DNA of 32,382 bases, taken from the NCBI RefSeq assembly GCF_000380105.1, contig NZ_KB904472.1, forward strand, positions 1 through 32,382. Direction: 5' to 3'. A model generated the notes under the pieces. That model was not told the origin of the DNA. It searched no databases and was given only the letters and a program-made list of their open reading frames with translations. This document shows positions 15,890 to 24,729 of this stretch, piece after piece. This DNA is from Streptococcus orisratti DSM 15617 (GTDB lineage Bacteria > Bacillota > Bacilli > Lactobacillales > Streptococcaceae). Made by a program: the position numbers and the translations under genes. Within the stretch, counting starts at the first letter, position 1. The number at the start of each line of letters is the position of its first letter.

Positions 15890-17692
15890 ATGTCAGATAA
15901 TCGCAGTCATATTGATGAAAAATATACTTGGGATTTGAGTACCGTTTATGTTACTGATGCAGCTTGGGAAGCTGAAATGGAGGCTTTAACAGCCGACATT
16001 GAAGATGCTAAAAAGTATGCTGGTCATTTAGTGGAGTCAAGTAAGAATCTACTTGAGATTACTGAGGTTGAATTGGCTCTGTCACGTCGTTTGGAAAAGG
16101 CTTATGTCTATGCTTCTATGAAGAATGACCAAGACACTACGGTGGCTAAGTATCAAGAATTTCAAGCTAAGGCAACGGCGCTTTATGCCAAGTACTCAGA
16201 AGTATTTTCATTCTACGAACCTGAGTTTATGACCTTGTCTAAAGAGGATTTTGCAGCTTTTGTAGCAGAAACACCAGATTTGAAAAAGTATGCTCATTTC
16301 TTTGAAAAAATCTTCAGACGTCAAGCCCATGTTTTGTCACAAGCAGAAGAGGAATTATTGGCTGGCGCTGGGGAAATCTTTGGTGCTGCTGGTGAAACTT
16401 TTGAGATTCTTGACAATGCCGATATCGTCTTTCCTTTGGTAACTGATGAAAAAGGTGAGGAAGTGCAGCTGTCTCACGGAAATTTCATCAGTTTTATGGA
16501 ATCCCAAAATCGTGACATTCGTAAATCTGCTTATGAAGCTATGTACAGTACTTACAATCAATACCAACATACTTATGCCAAGACTCTGCAAACCAACGTC
16601 AAAGTCCATAATTACAATGCCCGCGTTCATAAATTCGCATCTGCCCGTGAAGCGGCCTTAGCAGCTAACTTTATTCCAGAGAGCGTTTATGAGACCTTGC
16701 TTGAAACGGTCAATAAGCATTTGCCACTCTTGCACCGTTATGTTAAGTTACGTCAAACCATTCTTGGACTTGATGATTTGAAAATGTATGATATTTACAC
16801 GCCTTTGTCTAAGACAGATATGAGTTTCACCTATGAAGCAGCGCTTGAAAAAGCAGAGGAAGTCCTGACTGTTTTTGGTAAGGATTATTCTGAGCGTGTT
16901 CATCGTGCTTTTACAGAACGCTGGATTGATGTTCATGTCAATAAAGGTAAACGTTCAGGAGCATATTCAGGAGGTTCTTACGACACCAATGCTTTCATGC
17001 TCCTCAACTGGCAGGACACACTTGATAATCTCTATACCTTGGTGCATGAGACAGGTCACAGCTTACATTCGACCTTTACCCGTGAAAATCAGCCTTACGT
17101 CTATGGAGATTACAGCCTTTTCTTGGCAGAAATTGCCTCTACAACTAATGAAAATATCATGACAGAAACTTTGCTTAAGGAAGTCGAAGATGACAAGCAA
17201 CGCTTTGCCATTCTCAATTATTACCTTGATGGTTTCAAAGGAACAGTATTTCGTCAAACACAATTTGCGGAGTTTGAGCATTTAATTCACAAGGCTGACC
17301 AAGATGGAGTTGTTTTGACTAGTGAATATCTCAATAAACTCTACGCTGACCTTAATGAAAAATATTACGGTTTGGCGAAAGAAGATAACCCAGAAATTCA
17401 GTTTGAGTGGGCGCGTATCCCGCATTTCTACTATAATTACTATGTTTATCAGTATGCCACAGGTTTTGCGGCTGCTAGTTATCTTGCTAACAAAATTGTA
17501 CACGGTACTCAAGAAGATAAGGACAAATATCTTGATTACCTCAAGGCTGGTAACTCAGACTACTCGCTTAACGTTATTGCCAAAGCTGGTGTTGACATGA
17601 CAACGAGTGACTATTTAGACGCAGCTTTCGAAGTCTTTGAAGAACGTTTGACGGAATTAGAAGATTTGGTTGCTAAAGGCGCTCACAAGTAA
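15890..17692 (+). CDS. pepF: Oligoendopeptidase F family (M3B metallopeptidase)
   Basis: A cytoplasmic zinc oligopeptidase of 600 aa, cleaving peptides of roughly 7-17 residues. The zinc site is HETGHSLHS near residue 386 (HExxH), with the third ligand expected in [13 protein letters not shown] near 412. The C-terminal [21 protein letters not shown] near 505-525 is characteristic of M3B enzymes. Normal length. GAGG precedes ATG 15890. PepF/PepB after coiA is the usual streptococcal order, so the RM island was placed beside a conserved pair. A strong hairpin terminator follows at 17806. Confidence 0.93.
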   Translation: MSDNRSHIDEKYTWDLSTVYVTDAAWEAEMEALTADIEDAKKYAGHLVESSKNLLEITEVELALSRRLEKAYVYASMKNDQDTTVAKYQEFQAKATALYAKYSEVFSFYEPEFMTLSKEDFAAFVAETPDLKKYAHFFEKIFRRQAHVLSQAEEELLAGAGEIFGAAGETFEILDNADIVFPLVTDEKGEEVQLSHGNFISFMESQNRDIRKSAYEAMYSTYNQYQHTYAKTLQTNVKVHNYNARVHKFASAREAALAANFIPESVYETLLETVNKHLPLLHRYVKLRQTILGLDDLKMYDIYTPLSKTDMSFTYEAALEKAEEVLTVFGKDYSERVHRAFTERWIDVHVNKGKRSGAYSGGSYDTNAFMLLNWQDTLDNLYTLVHETGHSLHSTFTRENQPYVYGDYSLFLAEIASTTNENIMTETLLKEVEDDKQRFAILNYYLDGFKGTVFRQTQFAEFEHLIHKADQDGVVLTSEYLNKLYADLNEKYYGLAKEDNPEIQFEWARIPHFYYNYYVYQYATGFAAASYLANKIVHGTQEDKDKYLDYLKAGNSDYSLNVIAKAGVDMTTSDYLDAAFEVFEERLTELEDLVAKGAHK

Positions 17693-17786
17693 TACTCAAT
17701 GCAAAACAAAATCAGCAATGTTTAGATAGAAACGAGGGTTATCAAATCAAGTCACCAATATTTAGGGTTGATTTTTGATGAATATA
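17693..17786. repeat. RUP-like repeat, copy C (degenerate)
   Basis: It begins TACTCAATGCAAAACAAAATCA directly at the pepF stop and ends TTGATTTTTGATGAATATA, imperfect inverted ends like copies A and B. More decayed than copy B. Confidence 0.4.
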
Positions 17787-17805
17787 AGTCTCCGAAAAAC
17801 AGATA

Positions 17806-17840
17806 AAACTCCCCACCACTTTCAAAGTGATGGGGAGTTT
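17806..17840. terminator. Bidirectional terminator between pepF and the histidine phosphatase gene
   Basis: AAACTCCCC (17806-17814) pairs with GGGGAGTTT (17832-17840), continued inside by CACTTT with AAAGTG. A's flank the left and T's the right, so it can stop transcription from both convergent sides. Confidence 0.85.
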
Positions 17841-17903
17841 ATTGTATCGACTTCACCTTCTGTGTATCGGTATAGTCTGCAATCTGTCATCTAGTTCAAG
17901 TAA

Positions 17904-18005
17904 TACTCTTCGAAAATCAAAATTATCCGTTGTCAACTTGCCTTGATGAACTCAAGTTCTATCGTCGGCTTCGTTTCCTAGGCTATTTTTGATTTTCATT
18001 GAGTA
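17904..18005. repeat. RUP-like repeat, copy B
   Basis: The ends TACTCTTCGAAAATCAAAA and TTTTTGATTTTCATTGAGTA are imperfect inverted repeats, flanked by TA on both sides. Its length of about 102 bp is close to the 107 bp known for RUP. It is the best-preserved of the three copies in this window. Confidence 0.65.
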
Positions 18006-18031
18006 TAATATTGCAGAATGTCGTTTGAATT

Positions 18032-18679
18032 TTACAAAATATCAATCAGAGTGTCCGTGTTTTCTGCTGTATAGGATTTATCGTTCCAAAGTAGGCAGTG
18101 AAAGTGTTCAACGTCTTTAGTTTCCAGAACGGTTACGCTAGCATTATCCAGACCGCCGCTATCTCGCAATCTCGCAGGCTCGTATCCCATCAAAGAGCGG
18201 ATAGAGGCGGTCAAGTTAGCACCGTGTCCGACCAAAAGGACATTTTTGAAATCTTTGTTTAGTGAGAGGATGAAATTGCGAACACGCTGAGTTGTCTTAT
18301 GAACGGTTTCAGCTTCAAAGACATCAGCATCAAAACGAGCCAAATTATGACGAAAAGCATGCATTTGTTGGGGGTATATAGAAAGGGCAGTTGCAATTTT
18401 GCTCCCCTCAAGACGCCCCAGCTTCCATTCTCTCAGAGCAGAGGTGTAGACAATGGGTTTAGGATTATTGTTTTCTTGGATGATAAGCTGAGCGGTTTTG
18501 CGAGCACGTTTTAAATCACTGGAATAAACAGCATCGAAATCAATTTCAGATAAGTAGTGTCCCAAAGCGCGAATTTCCTCCAGTGATTCTTGTAGCAGCG
18601 GGGAGTCTCCGCTCGCACCTTGAAGCCGACCTTCCAAGTTCCACTCTGTTTTCCCGTGCCTGACAAAAAAGATCTTCAT
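18032..18679 (-). CDS. Histidine phosphatase family protein (phosphoglycerate mutase-like)
   Basis: A 215-aa member of the branch-1 histidine phosphatase superfamily. The phospho-accepting His is in VRHGKTEWNLEGRLQGASGD at residues 6-25, with the second catalytic His in LLVGHGANLTASIRSL near 150. The acid residue region LREWKLGRLEG is near 80. Family members include GpmB-type and cobalamin/nucleotide phosphatases; the substrate cannot be told from sequence. Start ATG 18679 follows a GAGGACTAGGAT ribosome site. It lies 3 nt after the YbaK-type gene, so the two form an operon read on the minus strand. Confidence 0.88.
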   Translation of the reverse strand: MKIFFVRHGKTEWNLEGRLQGASGDSPLLQESLEEIRALGHYLSEIDFDAVYSSDLKRARKTAQLIIQENNNPKPIVYTSALREWKLGRLEGSKIATALSIYPQQMHAFRHNLARFDADVFEAETVHKTTQRVRNFILSLNKDFKNVLLVGHGANLTASIRSLMGYEPARLRDSGGLDNASVTVLETKDVEHFHCLLWNDKSYTAENTDTLIDIL

Positions 18680-18682
18680 ATC

Positions 18683-19159
18683 CTAGTCCTCAATTAGATC
18701 TACAAATGTGGCACCAACAAAATCAGCTAAAGCTTGGCTGTCAATGCGGATAGAGCGACCAACTTCACCAGCCGAGACAATCATTTGTCCCAATTCTAAA
18801 GCTCGCTGATCAATGAAAATCGGAAAAGCATGCTTTTGGCGAATACCGACAGGATTGTTGGCTCCGTGAATGTAACCAGTTGTTTTTTGTAAGTCTTTTT
18901 GGGGAATCATGCTGACTTTTTTGTTACCAGAAATTTTAGCCAATTTCTTTTCAGAAAGATGCTCTGTAATCTGAACGATGCCAATTACTGGACCAGACTT
19001 ATCCCCAGTCAGCGCGAGGGTTTTGAAAATTTCCTCACGTTTGATATCGTTGGGAAGTTCACCTTCTAAAGCATTGATTGCGAGACTTTCGTGAACAATT
19101 TTTGCCTTATCTAAAATTTGATCAACCAAGGTCTTTTTTAATTTGACTTTTTTCGCCAT
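18683..19159 (-). CDS. YbaK/EbsC family aminoacyl-tRNA deacylase
   Basis: A 158-aa protein of the YbaK/ProX editing superfamily, which hydrolyses mischarged tRNAs, most often Cys-tRNA(Pro). Visible family features are IVHESLAINALEGELP near 17, LTGDKSGPVIGIVQI near 50, the Lys-rich KISGNKKVSMIPQKDL near 75, GYIHGANNPVGIRQKH near 93 and FIDQRALELGQMIVSAGEVG near 115. The length fits YbaK. AGGAGAG precedes ATG 19159 on the minus strand. A TGGTATAAT extended -10 (plus 19200-19208 complement) gives a promoter for this two-gene operon. Confidence 0.88.
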   Translation of the reverse strand: MAKKVKLKKTLVDQILDKAKIVHESLAINALEGELPNDIKREEIFKTLALTGDKSGPVIGIVQITEHLSEKKLAKISGNKKVSMIPQKDLQKTTGYIHGANNPVGIRQKHAFPIFIDQRALELGQMIVSAGEVGRSIRIDSQALADFVGATFVDLIED

Positions 19160-19199
19160 TGATGTTCTCTCCTTGTTACTAAAAAAGCGATATAAGATT

Positions 19200-19208
19200 A
19201 TTATACCA
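19200..19208 (-). promoter_or_regulatory. Promoter of the YbaK/histidine phosphatase operon
   Basis: On the minus strand TGGTATAAT is an extended -10. The start point would be about 35 nt upstream of the ATG at 19159. The -35 is weak. Confidence 0.6.
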
Positions 19209-19226
19209 CTTTAAAGTAGCCACGGA

Positions 19227-19784
19227 TTAATGATTTGGTTGGAAGAACTGGGGCTGACTTCTCAATAAAATAACAATACTAATGATAACAAAGGCAAGTG
19301 TCAATATGCCAGCTGTGCCATTGACAGTGAAAGAATACCACTCTGCGGACATCCCTTTTGGGGCATAAGAGGACCAGAAGATGACACCAGCGATATAGTG
19401 CAAAATATAGCGTGTGATGGTCGCTAGACAGGCTCCTACTAAGGCAAATAGCAAAGCTTTCTCTTGTTGATCAGATTTGAGAGCCTTTTGTAGGGGAGTT
19501 GTCAGAAAGCCAGCCAATCCCATGCAGGCAAAAGCTAAGACATACTCAATCAGGACTTGTGAAAGACTGAGGTAATAGACTTTTCCCAGAGCAAAGTGCA
19601 GCAGCCCCCAAATCAAACCAGCTAAAATCCCATACTTAGAGCCGCGACGGAGTGCAAAAAGTACCAGAGGTACAGCACCAAAAGAGGGTGTGAACCAAGA
19701 AGCAAAATCTGGAATAAAGGAAAGTGCCATTGCAAGAGCTGCAAAGATGGCTGCTTCAACAAGTGTACGAACATTTTTTGACAT
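19227..19784 (-). CDS. thiT: Thiamine ECF transporter S component ThiT
   Basis: The substrate-binding membrane subunit of the energy-coupling-factor thiamine transporter, which works with the shared EcfA/A'/T module encoded elsewhere. 185 aa with about six membrane segments (VEAAIFAALAMALSFIP, AVPLVLFALRRGSKYGILAGLIWGLLHF, LIEYVLAFACMGLAGF, LFALVGACLATITRYILHY, ILTLAFVIISIVILL). The YGILAGLIWG segment and a C-terminal YSFTVNGTAG loop are typical of ThiT. The frame is open 52 codons further upstream, but that part is riboswitch DNA. ATG 19784 with AAGGAG (plus 19791-19796) is the start. Controlled by the TPP riboswitch. Confidence 0.92.
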   Translation of the reverse strand: MSKNVRTLVEAAIFAALAMALSFIPDFASWFTPSFGAVPLVLFALRRGSKYGILAGLIWGLLHFALGKVYYLSLSQVLIEYVLAFACMGLAGFLTTPLQKALKSDQQEKALLFALVGACLATITRYILHYIAGVIFWSSYAPKGMSAEWYSFTVNGTAGILTLAFVIISIVILLRSQPQFFQPNH

Positions 19785-19978
19785 AAAAAACTCCTTTTGT
19801 ATCACAAAAGGAGTGCAGTACAGCAATGCTATAGTAAAATTTGAAAAGTGCGAAAAAGCGCCTTTCAACTTCTCTACCGACATATCTACACACAATTCCT
19901 CCGCTCGTGCTAACGAGATCAGGTTCTTAGGATTTCGCAAAATGCGATCTCAGCCAAGGCACTCCTTTGTGATATTAT
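19785..19978 (-). promoter_or_regulatory. TPP riboswitch (THI element) of thiT
   Basis: On the minus strand the aptamer reads GGAGTGCC, CTGAGAT (19953-19947), ACCTGATCT, GTTAGCACGAGCG and GGAGGAA (down to 19896), the conserved TPP-binding parts. CACAA and TTGTG close the P1 stem. The expression platform is an 11-bp perfect hairpin at 19814-19790 (ACTCCTTTTGT, loop, ACAAAAGGAGT) followed by T's. It contains the thiT ribosome site AAGGAG, so it can both terminate and hide it. Its 5' arm also matches the aptamer's own 5' strand (CACAAAGGAGTGC), giving an alternative pairing without TPP. Confidence 0.93.
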
Positions 19979-19990
19979 TTAATTGATTAC

Positions 19991-20020
19991 ATTATAGTCT
20001 GAAAACAAAGGCACTGTCAA
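19991..20020 (-). promoter_or_regulatory. thiT promoter
   Basis: On the minus strand TTGACA (20020-20015) and TATAAT (19996-19991) with an 18-bp spacer, a near-consensus promoter starting just before the TPP aptamer. Confidence 0.85.
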
Positions 20021-20041
20021 GACAATTCTGAAAATTTTCCG

Positions 20042-20073
20042 AAAAAAATCAGCAACTAACAGCTAGCTACTGA
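20042..20073 (-). terminator. Terminator of the GH25 gene
   Basis: On the minus strand TCAGTAGCTA pairs with TAGTTGCTGA (two G-U pairs), followed by seven T's. It overlaps the stop codon at 20067-20069. Confidence 0.7.
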
Positions 20074-20915
20074 CTTTTAATTTTGCCAAATAATTTTTCG
20101 TAGGTAGATTTGGTATCTTTGGTTACCGCAATCTGATTGAGATCAAGTGGTGAGCCAAATCCATTTATATAGCCTTGTGACGTGTATTGATGGAGGTCGT
20201 AGTCAAGTGTCGTATCTGGTGCAGCATCGTAGTAACCAGAGTCAGACCCGTAAGTTGGAATCCAGACAGCGTCAAAATCTTTCACAGAAATTTCCTGCTC
20301 AGTCATGAAGTATGTGCCAATATAGATACCGACATTTTTAGCACCTAGCTTTTTCAATTCTTTACGAAAGGCTTGAACACCTTTATCCATATCAGCCATA
20401 GTTTCTTCCTCAACGTCAATCCAATAGAAAGTGGGCTTATAAGGAGATGCAGCTTTATAGAATGCGCGAGCTTCCTCTTTCATTTCTTTAGTAGAGCTTC
20501 CAAGGGCATAGCTATAAACAGCAACAGGCACATTTCTCTTCTGAAATTCTGTGATATGTGTCTTAAATGATTTATCAATCCCAGTGGTGTAGGCGGCATT
20601 ATTATCTTTGGTAATTTGTGACCCTCCATAGACACGAACAATAGCACCAGAGATATTATTTGAAAGGGTATCGTAGTCAATTTCACTAGGAAGCTGCCAA
20701 CCTGAGACATCAATAATCGGGTTAAGAACGAATTCCTCTGTTTCTGAACTCGATGAACTTGTCGTACTCTTACTAGTTGCAGAGGGTATTGTTTTCTCTG
20801 CACTTGCAAGCTGCTGACTCAGAAGATTGTCTGAGTGGATTTTTCCGATGAAAAACAGCAGAGTTAGTAAGGCAAATAAGACAAGAACAACAATTGGTTT
20901 AATTCTTCTTCTCAT
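20067..20915 (-). CDS. Membrane-anchored GH25 muramidase (lysozyme family)
   Basis: A 282-aa cell-wall hydrolase of glycoside hydrolase family 25, expected to cut the MurNAc-GlcNAc bond of peptidoglycan. Residues 1-25 (MRRRIKPIVVLVLFALLTLLF) form a basic-then-hydrophobic anchor without a lipobox. A Ser/Thr linker (ATSKSTTSSSSSETEE) follows, then the barrel with IIDVSGWQLP near 69 (first catalytic Asp) and FYWIDVEEET near 165 (catalytic Asp/Glu). It ends with DLHQYTSQGYINGFGSPLDLN, a usual GH25 finish. No cell-wall-binding repeats. There is no ribosome site before ATG 20915; the promoter places the start point at the ATG. Confidence 0.9.
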   Translation of the reverse strand: MRRRIKPIVVLVLFALLTLLFFIGKIHSDNLLSQQLASAEKTIPSATSKSTTSSSSSETEEFVLNPIIDVSGWQLPSEIDYDTLSNNISGAIVRVYGGSQITKDNNAAYTTGIDKSFKTHITEFQKRNVPVAVYSYALGSSTKEMKEEARAFYKAASPYKPTFYWIDVEEETMADMDKGVQAFRKELKKLGAKNVGIYIGTYFMTEQEISVKDFDAVWIPTYGSDSGYYDAAPDTTLDYDLHQYTSQGYINGFGSPLDLNQIAVTKDTKSTYEKLFGKIKSQ

Positions 20916-20922
20916 TAGTCAT

Positions 20923-20951
20923 ATTTTAACGTAAAAACCCCTAAAAATCAA
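20923..20951 (-). promoter_or_regulatory. GH25 promoter giving a probable leaderless mRNA
   Basis: On the minus strand TTGATT (20951-20946), 17-bp spacer, TAAAAT (20928-20923). The ATG at 20915 is 7 bp beyond the -10, at the expected start point, and no Shine-Dalgarno is present. Confidence 0.6.
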
Positions 20952-21135
20952 AGGAAGCAGACTCTTGTAACGAAACTGTCATATATTTTTACAAAACTAT
21001 CAAGATAGCGTGTTCCTTTTTTAAAGATAAATGATCAAGATGATGTTATTTAGGGATTTTGAGGAATCACGATTTCATGACGGGGGTGTGATTTTTTTGA
21101 CTTCTACTTTTAAAGTTTTTGTGATTATGGTAAGA

Positions 21136-21141
21136 TATAAT
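21136..21141 (+). promoter_or_regulatory. ddl promoter -10
   Basis: TATAAT at 21136-21141, 39 bp before the ddl ATG. No good -35 at the standard spacing. Confidence 0.5.
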
Positions 21142-21180
21142 GTGAAAAATAGGACTTAAAAAAATAGAAAAGAGAAACTC

Positions 21181-22227
21181 ATGCCTAAACAAACTTTAGT
21201 TCTTTTGTATGGTGGACGTTCAGCAGAACGTGAAGTATCAGTTTTATCGGCTGAAAGTGTCATGCGTGCCGTGAATTATGATAAATTTTATGTTAAAACA
21301 TATTTTATCACACAAAGTGGTGATTTTATTAAGACTCAAGAGTTTTCAAATACGCCGACTGCTGATGAAAAATTAATGACTAATAGCGATGTGGATTTTA
21401 GTCGTCAAATTAGGCCAAGTGATATTTATGAAGAGGGAGCAGTGGTCTTTCCAGTCCTTCATGGTCCTATGGGTGAAGATGGTTCCATCCAAGGTTTTTT
21501 GGAAGTTCTCAAAATGCCTTACGTTGGTACTAATATTTTATCGTCAAGTGTTGCCATGGACAAGATTACAACTAAACATGTTCTTGAATCTGCTGGTGTA
21601 CCTCAAGTTGCTTATGTGACTTATGTAGAGGGGGGAGATTTAGAAATGGCTGTTAAGGAAGTTAATGATCAACTTTCTTATCCAGTATTTGTCAAACCTG
21701 CTAATATGGGCTCTTCTGTAGGGATCTCAAAAGCAGATAATGAAGAAGAACTTCGCTCTGCTATTTCGCTTGCGCTTAAATATGATAGTCGCATTCTCAT
21801 TGAGCAAGGGGTAGATGCGCGCGAGATAGAGGTAGGCATTTTAGGAAATGTTGATGTAAAGACCACACTTCCTGGCGAGGTGGTTAAAGATGTTGCTTTT
21901 TATGATTACGATGCTAAGTATATTGACAATAAGATTACGATGGATATCCCAGCTAAAATCGACGAGGAAATTATGGAACGAATGCGTGGGTATGCGGCAA
22001 GAGCCTTTCGTGCTATTGGCGGTTGTGGATTATCGCGCTGTGATTTCTTTTTGACAAAAGACGGTCATATCTATCTCAACGAACTCAATACTATGCCTGG
22101 TTTTACACAGTGGTCAATGTATCCTTTACTGTGGGAGAATATGGGTTTACCCTATAGTGATTTGATTGAAAAACTTGTTCTTTTATCACAGGAGATGTTT
22201 GATAAACGTGAAAGTCACCTGATTTAA
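21181..22227 (+). CDS. ddl: D-alanine--D-alanine ligase
   Basis: Joins two D-alanines using ATP to make the dipeptide that MurF adds to the peptidoglycan precursor. 348 aa: N-terminal [19 protein letters not shown] (residues 9-27), [15 protein letters not shown] near 95, the ATP-grasp core [18 protein letters not shown] near 167, [10 protein letters not shown] near 240, and the metal-binding end [17 protein letters not shown] near 305. This DdlA-like length fits streptococci. Ribosome site AGAGAAA before ATG 21181. The murF gene follows after a 400-bp spacer, the usual ddl-murF pairing stretched by decayed DNA. Confidence 0.96.
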   Translation: MPKQTLVLLYGGRSAEREVSVLSAESVMRAVNYDKFYVKTYFITQSGDFIKTQEFSNTPTADEKLMTNSDVDFSRQIRPSDIYEEGAVVFPVLHGPMGEDGSIQGFLEVLKMPYVGTNILSSSVAMDKITTKHVLESAGVPQVAYVTYVEGGDLEMAVKEVNDQLSYPVFVKPANMGSSVGISKADNEEELRSAISLALKYDSRILIEQGVDAREIEVGILGNVDVKTTLPGEVVKDVAFYDYDAKYIDNKITMDIPAKIDEEIMERMRGYAARAFRAIGGCGLSRCDFFLTKDGHIYLNELNTMPGFTQWSMYPLLWENMGLPYSDLIEKLVLLSQEMFDKRESHLI

Positions 22228-22576
22228 TAATTGAATTTTATCAATTGAACTAGAAGAAAAAGCCTTCGTTAGATTTTTCTTGAAAGAGATAATGGAGATC
22301 TATATGTTTTGGGCGTATATTTTCTCTAATATTCATGACAATCGAAATTAGACTAGTTTCAACGATTGGGAAGATTTTATTGAAGTTTGGAAATGGAGAA
22401 ACGTCGTTCGTATCATAATGTACAGATAGAAACCTACTACCCTTTAGTCTTCGGGTTTAAGATTCAGTGGAACTTGACAGTCATCAATCGAGCCAACATG
22501 CCTGATTGGTATTAACCATGTGGTGGAAGAATCATTTAAAGGCTCATGAGGAAAATAGTTGAAGGACTTTAATTTG
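22228..22576 (+). other. ddl-murF spacer, decayed DNA
   Basis: This stretch of about 350 bp has no convincing gene. The only open stretch is a 40-codon frame at 22393-22515 (MEKRRSYHNVQIETYYPLVF...MPDWY) without a good ribosome site; I do not recognise it. It looks like remains of an inserted or lost gene. Confidence 0.4.
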
Positions 22577-22609
22577 TGATATAATAGAGAGAGCCAGAAG
22601 GCTCTTTTT
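22577..22609 (+). promoter_or_regulatory. murF promoter with start-proximal hairpin
   Basis: Extended -10 TGATATAAT (22577-22585). At the expected start point the transcript begins with AGAGCC (22590-22595), loop AGAA, GGCTCT (22600-22605), then T's to 22609. This is a compact terminator-like hairpin 20 nt before murF. A similar arrangement precedes prfC. Confidence 0.6.
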
Positions 22610-22628
22610 ATAATGGAGAATAACAGAA

Positions 22629-23996
22629 ATGAAAATTACTTTACACGAAGTTGCCAAAGTGGTTGGCGCAAAAAATACAATTTCGGAATTTGATGACGTT
22701 CCTCTGCAGAAGATTGAGTTTGATAGTCGTAAAATTGGGGTTGGAGATTTGTTCCTACCGCTCAAAGGCATGCGTGATGGTCATGATTTTATTGAGACGG
22801 CTTTTGACAATGGGGCTGTTGCAACTTTTTCCGAACGTGAGATTGCAGGTCACCCCTATATCTTAGTGGATGATTGTTTAGTGGCCTTCCAACAATTAGC
22901 GCAGTATTACCTGGCCAAGCAACGTGTCGATGTTATTGCTGTGACAGGGTCAAATGGTAAGACAACGACCAAGGACATGATTGCTGCCATTTTATCTACA
23001 GAATACAAGACCTACAAAACTCAAGGGAATTATAATAATGAAATCGGCCTGCCTTATACAGTTATGCATATGCCGTATGATACTGAAAAAATTGTCCTTG
23101 AAATGGGACAGGATCACAAGGGGGACATTCATCTTTTGTCTGACTTAGCCAAGCCCCACATAGCGGTGGTGACCTTAATCGGTGAAGCTCATTTGGAATT
23201 TTTTGGTAGCCGTGAGAAAATTGCAGAGGGTAAATTGCAAATTGTTGATGGCATGGACTCAGATGGTATTTTGATTGTGCCATCAGATCCAATCATTGAT
23301 GATTTCTTGCCTGAGAATCAGATGGTGATTCGTTTCGGTGATGGTGCGGAAATTTTTGTGAAAGATTTGCAAGAAAATAAAGAATCGTTGACCTTTACGA
23401 CAAATGTGATTGATCGTCCAATTACCCTACCTGTACCTGGAAAGTACAATGCTACAAATGCTATGGTAGCAGCTTATGTTGGTAAATTACTAGCTATTTC
23501 TGATGATGATATCATTGAAGCACTTGAAACAATTGAGTTAACTCGTAATCGTACGGAATGGAAAAAAGCAGCGAACGGAGCAGATATTCTATCCGATGTT
23601 TATAATGCTAATCCAACTGCCATGAAGTTGATTTTGGAGACTTTCTCAAGAATTCCAGCCAATAAGGGTGGTAGAAAAATTGCAGTATTAGCTGATATGA
23701 AAGAGCTCGGCGAACAGTCTGTTTCCCTCCACACGCAGATGATTATGAGTTTAGCACCTGATGTGATTGATACAGTGATTTTCTATGGTGAGGATATTGC
23801 AGAACTGGCTCAGCTATCTAGTCAAATGTTTCCAATCGGAAAAGTTTATTATTTCAAAAAAACAGCACAAGAAGATCAGTTGGAAGAACTTATTAAGTAC
23901 GTCAAGGAAATTTTGAAACCAGAGGATCAAATTCTTTTAAAGGGCAGCAACTCGATGCAGTTGAGTAAAGTTGTTGAGGAATTGGAGAAGGACTAA
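22629..23996 (+). CDS. murF: UDP-N-acetylmuramoyl-tripeptide--D-alanyl-D-alanine ligase
   Basis: Adds D-Ala-D-Ala to the UDP-MurNAc-tripeptide, the last cytoplasmic step of the precursor, using the product of the adjacent ddl. 455 aa with the three Mur ligase domains: N-terminal UDP-binding (VPLQKIEFDSRKIGVGDLFLPL near 25), central ATPase (VTGSNGKTTTKDMIAAIL near 105; NYNNEIGLPYT near 137; AHLEFFGSREKIAEGK near 188), and C-terminal domain (SDVYNANPTAMK near 323). GGAG at 22614 precedes ATG 22629. The TAA stop is directly followed by the GTG start of the next, broken gene. Confidence 0.96.
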   Translation: MKITLHEVAKVVGAKNTISEFDDVPLQKIEFDSRKIGVGDLFLPLKGMRDGHDFIETAFDNGAVATFSEREIAGHPYILVDDCLVAFQQLAQYYLAKQRVDVIAVTGSNGKTTTKDMIAAILSTEYKTYKTQGNYNNEIGLPYTVMHMPYDTEKIVLEMGQDHKGDIHLLSDLAKPHIAVVTLIGEAHLEFFGSREKIAEGKLQIVDGMDSDGILIVPSDPIIDDFLPENQMVIRFGDGAEIFVKDLQENKESLTFTTNVIDRPITLPVPGKYNATNAMVAAYVGKLLAISDDDIIEALETIELTRNRTEWKKAANGADILSDVYNANPTAMKLILETFSRIPANKGGRKIAVLADMKELGEQSVSLHTQMIMSLAPDVIDTVIFYGEDIAELAQLSSQMFPIGKVYYFKKTAQEDQLEELIKYVKEILKPEDQILLKGSNSMQLSKVVEELEKD

Positions 23997-24680
23997 GTGA
24001 TAGAGCGATTCTTTTCTGCTCAAACGACAGAAGTCTTTCCTCTTTCGCCGTTGGGCTATTTGGTGATACTCCTGTTTTTGATAATTTTAGCAAACTTGAC
24101 ACTTCGTTACCATCAAAAGAAGAGGTTTCAACATTTTTTCCAAGGTATCCAGTGGGTGCAAGTTATTTTCTTATATGTTTGGTATGCTTGTTGTCACATT
24201 CCCTTATCGGAAAGTTTGCCCCTCTATCATTGTCGGATAGCTATAATATCCTTGCTTTTACTGCCCTCCCAAATAGCTTATAAGCGCTATTTTGCTTTAT
24301 TAGGCATGTGTGGCTCAACGCTGGCACTAACTGTACCTTCATTTGATCCTTATCCATTTTGGCATCTTTCTACGTTTTCTTACTTAATTGGTCATTATGC
24401 TCTTTTTGTTAATTCTCTGGTGTACTGACTAAATGACGAGAAAACTTCATTTTTGACCAGACAACAGATTATCCTATCTACTTTTGGGCTAAACTTACTG
24501 TTAATTGTTGCGAATGCACTAACAGGTGGTAATTATGGTTTTTTACAGCGAAGTCCTATTATCAATATTCATAATGTTATGCTTAACTATGCTTTAGTTT
24601 CTTTCGTTTTATCCATTTTACTGATTTTAGTCAATCAAGTCTTCAATGATAAATTAAAAGAAAGTCTAGTTGCTAAATAG
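23997..24680 (+). pseudogene. TIGR02206 (YwaF-type) membrane protein with one internal stop
   Basis: A polytopic membrane protein of about 227 codons, resembling the TIGR02206/YwaF family (conserved LPLYHCRIAIISLLLLP near 76, FDPYPFWHLSTFSYLIGHYALF near 118, GGNYGFLQRSPIINIHN near 180). Function unknown. A single TGA at 24426-24428 interrupts it after NSLVY. The same frame then continues LNDEKTSFLTRQQIILS to the normal end, so this is one nonsense mutation, or a sequencing error, rather than two genes. GTG 23997 follows the murF stop immediately, with AGAAGGA inside the murF end, implying coupling to murF. Confidence 0.8.
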
Positions 24681-24729
24681 GTTCTTATCTTAGCAACCTT
24701 TGGTAATTGCTAAAGCAGGTATTTTCCGA

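Noticed and set aside
19785..19940. 52-codon upstream extension of the thiT frame (MRNPKNLISLARAEELC...)
   Set aside because: It lies wholly in the TPP riboswitch; the conserved aptamer bases and the ribosome site at 19791-19796 show the start is ATG 19784.
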